Shown here in pieces: positions 23,546 to 35,000 of a stretch of 64,000 nucleotides of DNA; position 1 is the first letter of the stretch, and every line of letters begins with the position of its first letter. The translations under genes and the position numbers were made by a program. Source of the DNA: Populus alba (taxonomy: Eukaryota; Streptophyta; Magnoliopsida; Malpighiales; Salicaceae); NCBI RefSeq assembly GCF_005239225.2, contig NC_133288.1, positions 19,660,169 through 19,724,168 of the forward strand. Reading direction: 5' to 3'. The notes beneath the pieces were generated by a model. The model was not told where the DNA came from, made no database searches, and saw only the letters and a program-made list of their open reading frames with translations.

Positions 23546-23800
23546 TACCAGGTTCAGTCATATGGTGGGAGATTTCTTTTCACCGGAGATCAGCTGTCGA
23601 CCATTAGTGAAAGGCAGAAAATCCTTGGCCATGTGAAGCTGCGCTTTCCCAGGCCGGGGAGTGCGGGCGACAGCAAAAAGCGCTTGCAGTTGTCTTCAAT
23701 GTGTCAATCCAGGCAAAATACTGAGCAAGGAAACGAGCTGGTAAAAGATAAGAAATCCCAAGTGGAGAGTCCACCAAACCATGCACTTCTAGCTAGCTAG
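23546..23800 (+). other. Unassigned 84-codon open frame, possible exon remnant
   Basis: Open from just after an in-frame TAG (23543) to TAG at 23798-23800. It has no early ATG. It encodes a hydrophilic, Lys/Arg/Ser-rich stretch including YGGRFLFTGDQL, ERQKILGHVKLRFPRPG and SKKRLQLSSM. A consensus-like acceptor (TACCAG, 23546-23551) would start an exon at 23552. The patch is clearly more GC-rich than its surroundings. The opposite strand is also open for 60 codons (23786-23604). I do not recognise the family; it may be a relic exon or chance. Confidence 0.35.
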
Positions 23801-26800
23801 CTAGTTCATAAAGCTAATGAGATTGATATGATGCTGCTGCTCCTTGTCCTCGTTACTAGCTAGTCCCTCTAAGTTACTTTACGAGCTTGAGGAAAAACCC
23901 TAATGTATTTGGGTTTTTTGAAGGCTGATGGATGGACTGTAAGATTGAGATGGTTGGACTTGGATTTTATGAACACGTGCAAAATAAATCTTCAAGACTA
24001 TGTTGTGTTTGTTTGCGAATAATATGTAAGGAAAGAGATGGTGTTAGAGAGGTTGAAGAAAAGAATATGAGTTGAACCTCCAAACCCTTTACCTGTGGCT
24101 CATGGATGTTCTTATATCAATAACTCATGACACTAATTTGCATGAAGATGAAGATAAGGTTAGGAGTTCACTATTGAGTGAAAATAATGGGATCATGATT
24201 CATAAGTGTCCTTTATTATGTGAGCTTTATCATAGGAAGATGATGTGTGGGCATTTAATATATATTTGTTTCGTTTCCTTTCCATAGCTGGTGTCAAGCG
24301 AACCAAGGGTATTTAACTCAAGGTGTAGTAGTATTGGATACATGGGTATAAGCCCTGTTAGGGAAGACGCAGTTAATTTTTATTGTGAAGGACTTGTAAT
24401 AAGATCAGAGAGATGCTCCTCGATTCTGTATAAGAGGATGCACAATTAGTCCAAAAGGGATGTAAGAGCAATCTAAAGATGTTTTCTTGATTGGTCCTTG
24501 TATAACACTCCAGGTCCAATCTAATGGGCTTTTAGGGGAGCCCAATTCTTATTTCCTTTTGTGTGTGTGAATTATAAGTGAATGAAAAATTGATTTTAAA
24601 GAAACTTTGGTTAATATAATTTAGAAAAACTCGTAACTATCTAAAACCTTTTATCTCACATTAAAAAGAAACAAGCCATCGTAGTGTTTTATTTAGTGAA
24701 AATATAAAAAGTTAAAATTGGATCCAAATAGAATCCATGTTTTTAGATGAAAGATGACCTAAATAAAAGGCTTTGGGCTTCAATCAATACGCATTATATC
24801 AATCCTAGTTTTTCTAAGACAATCATATCTTCATAGAGAAAATAATGGAATTTTTTTTATATATATTTTTTTATTTTTTTTTAAATATCAGTAGAGTTTC
24901 CTCTATAATAGTAACATCCAAGTTACCGACTTAACTTATTACACTTGTATAAATATTTAGTTTTTCCTAGGTTTTCCCAAGATTAAGCTTAAGGGAATGA
25001 ATAATTTACTCTCTCTCTCTCTTCTCAAGGCTGGTAGCACACATGCATAATTACAAATAAAATGAGGAGATACTAAATAAAATGAAATGAGTCTGAAAGA
25101 TTAAAATATACATAAATAAATATATGAAAAACAAGAAAAAAGTAAAAAAAAAATACAGAAATAAAAATAAAAATTAAATAGAAATGATACAAAAAAAAAA
25201 GTACTGGGATATAATTAATTGAAATTCAAAATAGCCTAGCTTAAATTCGGTTAAAACAACATGATGGAATTGCAAAATATTACCTGAGAAACATAAAAAA
25301 ATAAATGTAAAGGAGGGATATATTGGCAATTAACAAAATTATTACACACACACATATACATCCTTATTTTATTTTCCAATTAACCCATTATTTCCCGGGT
25401 TAAATTTAGATTTTTATTAATACTAGAAATTTAGGTCAAGGTTTTACACACATGTTTGAGTTTCTTGTAAAATAAATTTTCATACTTCAAAATATTATTT
25501 TTTTGTCAACTTAAATGTAGGTTTAGATTTGTTTCATGAAAAATTATTTCTTCTAACTGATTAGGTTGTCCAGCCTATAAATGTAAGAATTTGATCTGTT
25601 TTTTGCATAATAGTTTTTTCAAAACCTAAATAGTTTTTTTTTTAAGCTCAAAAACATCTTATTTAAAGTTAGTTTTTTTGAATTAAATGAAAAACATTAA
25701 AAAATTTTTTAAAAATTATACATCATCGATATCACCAAAAAAAAATAAAATTAGCGCTGTCAGTTTGAAGGAACGCATGGCTAATGCGGGGAAGTTGTCT
25801 TTATTAAGCCTTGTAGACATTTCAGATCCACTCTAACGAATACTGTGAAGGAACTCAGATCTTATTCTTCATCACTACTGAATGTCTCTGTATTTGGTAC
25901 TTCCATGTCTTATCAAAACATCTGATCTTTTCTTGTGCAGATCACGATCATATAGTTTTTGTTTTTTTAAAAGAAGAGAGGTGGTAATACTTTCCATCCA
26001 AAATTAAGGAAATTCCATGTAGTTTTTTTGATAGAGAAAGGGGCGATTTCCTCCTTTTTTTTCTTCTTTTTTTTTTTTTTGTTGCATCATATGATTTCTT
26101 TTTCTATTTTTTGTATTCATGTTTTGAGCTCGCGTGTTTTTCGAAGCAATTTTTTCTTGTTTGAATGGAGAGAGGCCGAGGCCCACCCCTTCCAGCCCTC
26201 GGCTTATTGTTGCTAAGATGATTCAGAAAAACGAGGCCCAAACTGTCGATCTCGAAATTTGTTTGAATGGAGCCCTAGCCATGAGGTTGCTTTATATAGG
26301 GCGCATGAATTCGGTAAATTGGACTCGGGTCGGATGCAAATTGGTTTCTGCTCCTTTTGCACAAGCACAGCTAAATCAATTAATAAATGCTCAAAAAAAA
26401 ATAAAAATTGTACCCTTCTGACAAAACTAACGTGGTGTTCTTTATTGTTTGTTTATCAAATCAACAAAAAGTCCCTTGCCTACAAAGTTAGACCGCGGGC
26501 CTTTTATGTGTAGTAGTACAGTCAAAATACTATTTTGTTTAGGATTTGATTTTTTTTGTTTTATTTTTTTAATACTTTCAAATTGTTTTAATGTATTATG
26601 TTAAAAAATTATTATATATACATATATAATAATTTAATATATTTTTAAGTAAAAAACAATTAAAAACACAACCCCACTATATTTTCAATCGATGTTGATT
26701 GATTTTGGTAGCACAATGAAGTTTTTTTATAAAGTTTCATTTTAGTTTTTATAATTTTTTAAGAAAAATATTTTTTTTTATATTTTAATTTTACTTACCA

Positions 26801-27290
26801 ATTAATCATTTTTTGGAAAATTATGTGGTCCTTGTATGGTATTAAAATTATTTTTTATTCCTGATGAAAAACTTTTTACAATTACATTAATGCACAATTA
26901 CTCGTCATTATGTGATGGTTCTCTCACAAATATATTAGGTCTTATTCTTAATATTTAACTATATCTTTCTAGTTTTTTTTTTCTCAAATATTTTCTAATA
27001 ATTTTGGTATAATATCAAGTTGTAAATTTACACTGTAAAATATAAATCTGGTATTAAAATACCAGGTTTTTCTCCAAAATATTTCAAAAAAATAAATCAA
27101 AATATTTTCAAAAAAATAAATTCTCAAAAACTTTTAAATTAATTTCTCATTTCAAAAACAAAAAAGAAAGAAAATATATTTTATTTTCATGCATACAACC
27201 AAATCCTAAAAATTTTCCAAGTATATTTTCATAAAATACTTTTGCATCTTTCTTATCTTTCAAAAAAAAAAAAAAAAAAGGATATCATAA
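23801..27290. other. AT-rich intergenic DNA, no gene recognised
   Basis: Short frames at 24072-24287 and 26004-26513 have no family features. A MITE-like copy lies at about 26520-26690. Poly-A and poly-T runs are frequent. No RNA gene is seen. Confidence 0.45.
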
Positions 27291-27700
27291 CCAAGTTTAT
27301 GATCATCAATTAGGGTTTTACCCAAAATATCAAAAACTTATTTCCAATCTTTTTTTTCCTAGGGTCCGTAGACTTTAATATATGTGGGTGTAAAATTACA
27401 TGATAAAGTATACCCTTCAGGTATTAAAGATACAAGGTGTAAATGATGCTAAAATTTGAACTTTAAAACGATTAGGATTTAACCCAACAAGGTAGAGATT
27501 TTTTCATGAAGAGAGATCTACCTTGACTCTTAGAAAAAACCAACAAATAGAAACCCGACTTAGAAAAAACAATCAAACAACAATGCAGCGTACCTTAGAT
27601 AGGGTGCACTGGGGGTGATGCATCTTCATCTTGCACAACCAATCCCTTACCCAGACTCTCATAGAACATAGGTTCCTCGTGACCATAAAATTAGGTGGTG
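27290..27700 (+). mobile_element. Probable 3' end of a Gypsy-type LTR
   Basis: The segment from ACCAAGTTTATGATCATCAA to TTAGGTGGTGACTCCTGAAC resembles, from memory, the LTR 3' part and primer region of high-copy plant Gypsy elements ('GGTGGCGACTCC' at the LTR junction, near 27691). No coding part follows. Class and limits are inference; the opposite LTR was not found. Confidence 0.4.
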
Positions 27701-29220
27701 ACTCCTGAACATTAATCATAATTTTATGAATAAATTCAAAAACCTTTTCAACATAACACCTCATCAGAGAAGCACGACAAAAGCCTTTGTTGTCATCGAC
27801 GACATCTCGGCGCAACCCACGACAATGATGAATCATTTCTTGATCACTTAAATACCTTTATATAATTCATATTATATCCAATATATGCTCATTTATTACC
27901 ATTGATTAAGATAACATATAGTAAAGGTCAAAGCATAAGTGTTTATATATATAAAAGATAACTTAGTGATCTCAAGTATAAGTATCACTTATACAACTTT
28001 CATATGAGCCATTTCGTAGACACTAGTGATCTCTCTATATAGAATTCCAATGCAAGGCTAGTTTTAGTGTATATATCATTTGACAAATACCTTCATATTA
28101 GTTCTAGATATCCCAAATAAATGAACTAGTTATGAAAACAACTACTTCATTTCATAAAATAAAGAACATAATATGTACTAGTCTCAAGTTCATATTAATA
28201 TCTAGTCTTCATAAAGCTTATATCATAAACATTTAATTAGAAACAATACTTTAATGCAATAAAAATATCATAATTATAAAAACTTCCAAAAAAATCTTTG
28301 AAAAACATTTTTGTTCCAATAAATTTATTTATAGATTCATTTATCAAATATCAATGAATATTAAAAATAAAAAAACCTTTATTACTAATAAATATGAGTT
28401 TTCGTTAATAAAGTCAGTGTCATGTTTAATTAACCGATTTGCTACATAGCATATACATGAATATTTTTAAGGTTGACATGTGATTTAGGAAGATTTTTAT
28501 GGTGTTTAGTAGTTGTTTTTGGATGAAAATGGATTTTTTTATCCCAAAAAACTCCACTTCTAATTTTTTAACCACCTCAATGGTGGCTGGATTATGGGTT
28601 AGGTAGCAAACAGCATACAGCGCATCACTTGTTTTTTTATATAAAAAAATAAAAGGTGGAGGAACCTTATATAAGAAAAAATATTGCCTAGGAGGGTTGT
28701 CAATGCCCATGCACTAGGCCTTTTTAAGGCCTTGATGTGTTGGGCCACCTAAGCCTGTATTTTTATGGATTTTTTTATTTTTTTATTTTATTATTTAACA
28801 TTGAATTTTATTATTTTTTTTCAATCTTATCTTTTAATATTTTATTTATTTTGATTTAATTTTTATTTTTTATCATTAATTAAATAAAAAAAAAACTATA
28901 ATTGAACCATTAGAGCTCATTACTCAGGTTATTTGTTTGATGAGTTAACTAAAGTTGACTTGAATTGATCTATTATATAATTATCTCAATTTTTTTTTTA
29001 CAAATTATCATCTTGATTTAAAAAAGAAAAACAAATTGCATTTTAATTGCTACATAATTAAATAAAAATAGATTAATAATTGATATAATTAGTGTAACTA
29101 GTCAAATATTCTAAAATCCTTAATTATACGATATCGAGAAACACGGCACAAGGATATAGACACTTGTTTAAGAAATCATAGATTTAATAATTGATTATAT
29201 ATTAGTACAAAAGAAGGGGC
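27701..29220. other. AT-rich intergenic DNA with one ~160-bp repeat unit
   Basis: A unit of the dispersed repeat lies at 28760-28985 (AACATTGAATTTTATTATTT, later GATGAGTTAACTAAAGTTGA). Otherwise no gene is visible. Confidence 0.5.
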
Positions 29221-30092
29221 AAATGTTTCAATCCAATCCGCATTCTCTCCTCCAGAAACTCCAATTCCTTTTACCACTGATCCCAACGCCCAGTCTTTGC
29301 CACCTAAACAAATATGATCCCTCACCAAACGAGCACGCGCTCGCGAACACACCAACTAACAAACCAGCGCTTACACCTTATCATGGCAGATATAAAACAG
29401 TAGAAAAGAGTAATATCAAACTGTCTGGTAGAACAACCAGTCAAAACCTCAAAGTATGTCTAATTTTCTCTCTTGTATCGAAGAACAGTGACATTGTTTC
29501 TCTTTCCTTCTTCCAATCTCTTCTCTCATTGCGTTTATATACATATATATTTCTGCCCAAAGAATCTTTATCTTCAACAATACATACATACAGAGCAAGG
29601 TAGCTAAAGGCCACTCATAACCCTTTTATGGATTCATCATCATCTGACAAGGTCTGGTGGGCGGGGCAATCTATGTTGGGCAAGTGATCATTGTAGGAAT
29701 AGTAGTTGGAGCTAGAATCTCCTCAAAATCATGCACACATCTGCCCTTCTTTCTTTTGTTTGTCTCTCTTGTCTTAATTACCTGCAAGTCCGCGCTCTAC
29801 CACTGCACCTTCCTCTCTTCTTCTTTCTGTTTCCTTAAAAAGTACTTTCCAATTCTTTCTCCCTTGCTTGGTTGGTATTCAAGGGTCTGATTTTAGTTCA
29901 GATCCTGATTGAGTTCCTTTCCTATGTGTTTTTAGTCCTTGTATAAGAAAGAAGACCGAATTGTTTTTTTTTTTTTTTTTTCATTTTTGACCTATTTTAT
30001 TCGACTGATTTTGTTAGAGTAGAGAGCAGGAGCTGGAGTATTAGAAGGAGAAGAGGTATCTCTCTGGTGGTGATCAATATACAGTTGCAAGA
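29221..30092 (+). promoter_or_regulatory. Upstream region and 5' UTR of the TT8-type gene
   Basis: Less AT-rich than the DNA before it. TTTATATACATATATAT at about 29536 is the best TATA candidate, about 550 bases before the ATG; GGTAGCT at 29599 could be a 5' UTR donor. ACCAACTAAC at 29351-29360 is close to MYB-binding AC elements, and E-boxes (CANNTG) occur at 29640 and 29739; TT8 orthologues are known to be self-activated by MYB-bHLH-WD40 complexes, so these are plausible but unproven sites. Confidence 0.4.
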
Positions 30093-32003
30093 ATGGCTAC
30101 CCCTCCTAGTAGCCGCTTGCAGACTATGTTACAGGCTGCAGTGCAATCGGTTCAATGGACATACAGTCTCTTTTGGCAAATGTGTCCACAACAAGGGTAA
30201 TATTTTTCTTCCAGAAATAATGCATCCTTTATATGTTTTATGTATGATGATAGATTGATAAGTAAAACTCCAAAATATTCCATCATGTTCACATGTATCA
30301 AATACAATCTGGGTTTTGGAGAATTATAATGTCAATCTCAATGAATTTATAAGTTTGTGTTATTGAGAACTGCGTACTGTTGTTCAGGATCTTAGTGTGG
30401 GGAGATGGGTATTACAATGGGCCAATCAAGACTAGAAAAACAGTGCAACCAATAGAGGTTACGACTGAAGAAGCCTCCTTGCAAAGGAGTCAGCAGCTTA
30501 GAGAGCTCTATGATTCATTATCTATAGGAGAGACCAACCAGCCAGCACGTCGACCTTGCGCCGCCTTGTCACCGGAGGACTTGACGGAGACTGAGTGGTT
30601 TTATCTGATGTGTGTTTCCTTCTCTTTCCCTCCTGGTGTTGGGTAAGTTTGTGTTTCTGTTTCTTTTCCATCTTTTTTCTTAATTTCCAGTTATTTGATT
30701 TACTTCAATGTAAATTTCCTGATATTGAAGTGAAACCCAGTGAATCAGTCTGTAAGTAGAAGTAGAATATATATATGTGGGTGATATTGAGTTCGTTTGT
30801 TGTATTATGCTAGTTATCATGAAGAAATCAACGCCTAGTTATACTTGTAGAACATACTCTCTCTCAACCTCTCTGAAACTTTTGGCACAATAGAATTCAA
30901 ATGTTTCCAATCCAAGAAACTTAATATTTAATTTAGTGGCATTGAATTCAATTTTATTTTTTCTGCCAATGTGAAGAAATAATGTATATAGACACCAAAA
31001 CCTTCCCCTCATAATAAGAAATGGTGGCCGTCTGATGGGTGTAAATGACGAAAAGGCTGGAGAGTACATTGTAGGGGAGTAATTAAGATAGGGCGTAGGA
31101 TCCTTTATGATAGCTTTCCAGACAGATAAAAATAATGATAAGAAAAAACTGTTTTCGATTTAATAGTTCCTGAGAAGAAGCTGACTTATGATCGTTGGTA
31201 AGTATATCACTTTTGGAAGTGTAGATATTACTTTTTCAGTTCGCAACATGGGGATTAGGTGAGTGGGCTTTAATGTCGTCTTCTTAATTTCCTAGGAAGA
31301 ACATCTTGGATTTTTGTTAAAAATGTTCCAGAAAGTGCAACAAGTTATGGTCGAAGAAGGCTAAGCTAGAGATTTGAGGAAGTGTTTGATATTGTGTTTG
31401 AAAAATATTTTTTTAAAAAAATAAAAAAAATAACACTATTTATTTTAAATTAATATTTTTTTAATGTTTTTAGATCATTTTAATATGCTAATATTAAAAA
31501 TATATATTTTTTAAAATATTATTTTAATATGTTTTGAAAATAAAAAATGACCGCTATTACATTTTTCAAATACTCTTTAACGACAAAATTATTGCCTTTC
31601 TAGATGTTTTTGTTTCCAAGATGTGTCGTACAGTGAATCTTATTGAAAACCTGTAATACATGTTTTTTTTACAAGGTAATGCAATATATCTCTTAAACAA
31701 ATACACTTTCAAACTTTGATAAATTAAAAGTTTCAAAATTGGGTCGTTAGTAACTTCATACTTAGTACTAACCATAGATGCCATTTATTTTGATAAGGCA
31801 CAAATTAAGCCAGTGCCCTTATAAAATGGGATGTATATTTGGCAACTCTCCTTCTCACTTGAGCTTAATTGCTAGCTCCATGCATGATTTCACCCCATAC
31901 TTCCATGTCTCCTCTTGATTATGAACTCCATTAATGTAACAACTTGTAGGACCTAGGTTATCAAATAATCGATCGATTGCTGTCCATGAAGTGTTGAGCC
32001 AGG

Positions 32004-32063
<60 letters not shown>

Positions 32064-35000
32064 CTTCGTCTCTAAGAAATATATATCCCCTTTCTGGCAA
32101 ATATGTAATCTGTTCATGCAAGTAAAGAAGACCTAGTGCTTGTTTGGGCACTATCGTTCAATCTATTTTTGAAAATTTTAATTTTTTTTTTGCTAAAATT
32201 AAGTGCGGTTTATACTTTCTGGATCGTTTTGATGTGCTAATATCAAAAATAATTTTTAAAAACTAAAAAAATATTATTGACATACTTTTCAGCACGAAAA
32301 ATTATTTGAAAAATAATAGCTACCACACTCCCAAACATCATTTAATGGCACATAATGTGTATGGATTTTACGTACGTGCAGGTTACCAGGAAAGGCCTAC
32401 GCAAGGAGAAAACACGTATGGCTTACTGGTGCAAACGAGATTGATAGCAAAACTTTCTCTAGAGCAATCCTTGCCAAGGTATTATTTGCTTCTGCCTTCA
32501 TTTTGACTCTCCAAGTTAAATTAATGGCTTAAACTTATGGTATTATATAACCTGCTAGCTAGCCTAACTAATTAAATTGAATATATGTGCATGGAGACCT
32601 GCCTTGTAATTCTATATATATATCCTACACGCAATAATCCGACATATAGTTCAATACTGGGATGGCGTTTGAATATCCAATATTTATTGAATTAGCTAGA
32701 AATATTATTATGATTATAAAAATAATCAATGGTACTTGAGGTAATATTTGGTTAATATTTCGTGACAGAAGAAATAGAGACAGTGGAATAAAAAAGATAT
32801 ATCTCCATGTATTTTCTATTTTGGAAGTCTATAAATTTGATTCCAAAAATATCCTATAATAGATTTATTCTATGTTTTTATTTCTATTTTTTAGACCAAA
32901 CATATTTTTATTTTCATATTAGTGAATTAGATAAAAAGAAAAATACAATTTACGGTAATGGAGGAGGAGAAATACCTTAACTCTTGCCTCACACTTCGCT
33001 TTATCTCTATGCTGCTACTGCAGCTGCTGCCCAAAGCTGCTTCCTGTTGCTTGCTCTAGCTACTCTCATGGCCTTTATTTATACTGAAAATGGGGGAACA
33101 CACATCCCATTTTCAGCTATGATTCTCTCAAAAGAATCACCAAAAATCTTTCTATGATTTACAATTATGAAATATTCCAGTCTAATTAGTAGCTCTGAAT
33201 TCTTTCCTTCCTTTCCAGCTAGATTTGTAACTTGATATATGCGTCTATATTGTCTACACACTCAGCAAGATGCATGAACCTCTTACCGATCGATCATGTG
33301 TAAGGAAAAAACAGAAGAAATAGATTAACTCGATTAAAAGCTAAACTAGAAAATAAATACCAAAAAAAAACTAAAACAAGATTTTTAATAAATGGCTCGC
33401 ATGTTATTCTTTTCATCGTTTCATTCTCAATTTCAATTTTCAAACTGTTTATTTTTTTCACTAGAAAACAAATGCTAACCATCTTCTCTCTCGTTTCTGA
33501 TCATGAACCTCTTCCCGATCGATCATAATGTTGTACTAGAGTGCTCGTGTACAGGTAAATCTATTTGCCAATGCTATTACATCCTGTTCTAAGTATATAC
33601 TTGTCATGTTCTTTCTTTTCTTTCTTCTTCCATGTTATAACTTTCATTTTTTCATATTTTTAACTTATATAAATAAATATATTCATGCAGACTGTGGTGT
33701 GCATCCCTCTTCTCGATGGTGTTGTTGAATTTGGCACAACAGACAAGGTGAACAAATTCTGCTACTATATTTTTCCTCAATGTATTTTTTTTTGTTTAAG
33801 GACTTCAAATTGTATATATCAATTGGTGATCGTAATATGTAATTGTAGGTTCAAGAGGATCTTGGACTTATCCAACACGTAAAAACCTTCTTTAGTGACC
33901 ACCACCACCGCCACCTTACTCCCCCAAAACCAGCTTTATCCGAGCACTCCACTTCCAGCCCTGCCACCTCCTCTCATGACCACCCTCGTTTCCACCCTCC
34001 ACCCATTCCTCCCTTCTATGTGGCTGCAGAGCCATCAGCCAATGCCGAACAAATTGATGAGGATGACGAAGAAGATGAGGAGGAGGAGGAACATGATTCA
34101 GACTCAGAAGCCGAAACCTGTCGCGATATTGATCACTTGGAACCGAGACAAGCTCAAAACCCTCATCAAGTTGCAGCAGCTGAGCCGAGCGAGTTGATGC
34201 AACTTGAGATGTCTGAGGATATCAGGCTTGGTTCTCCTGATGATGGGTCTAATAACTTGGACTCGGATTTTCCTTTGACTGGTCCAGACAACTTGATGGA
34301 TCACCGGAGCCGAGCTGACTCGCATAAAGCGGAGTCCGCTCGGAGGTGGACAATGTTGCAAGACAACCCTTTCAGTGGCAACCTTCAGCCATCAGCTTCA
34401 GGTAAAAAAATGGTACTAGTATTATTATTTTTTCCTTCTCCCTTCTTCTTAATTTCAAATAAGAGGTAAAAAAATGAATGATAGTGCATGCATACCTCAA
34501 ATATTCTTTCTAGGAGAGATGATCATAAATTGGGTTCCAAATTAAATTTTGATGGTTAGGGTTGTGGACCTGTAGTCATGGGCCACTCACTGCTCATTTA
34601 CAATATCTCCTGATGATGGGTCTAATAACTTAGGTTTTCTTTGATTTAAATTTATTAAAAAAAAAAGATTTAATATAAAATATTATAAATATAGTAAATT
34701 GTTAAAATCTTTAATTAAAAAAATATTTTAGATGTTATTTTATTAAATACCATTCATTTTTTTTAGTTTGTTCTCCAATAAAGTTACAATATTAGTAAGT
34801 TTTTTTGGAAGTCCATCATTATTTTTTTAACTTCATATAATTTTTTTTTATAATGCATATTTTTTTATCATATAATTAAATAAAAATTATTTTAAAAAAA
34901 TAATGTTATTGAGCTAATTAGTTTTATAGTCTGAGTTGTGAATTAGCTCGGGTTGACTTAGGTCTTTTAAAAATATCTTCATGTTAATGCTTGATTTTTT

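Noticed and set aside
29223..29603. 126-codon plus-strand frame upstream of TT8
   Set aside because: Low-complexity Pro/Ser/Leu composition, no domain; better explained as promoter and 5' UTR.
31855..32151. 98-codon minus-strand frame with Tyr-Ile repeats
   Set aside because: It runs through a (TA)n microsatellite in a TT8 intron; the repeat codes for alternating Tyr-Ile by chance.
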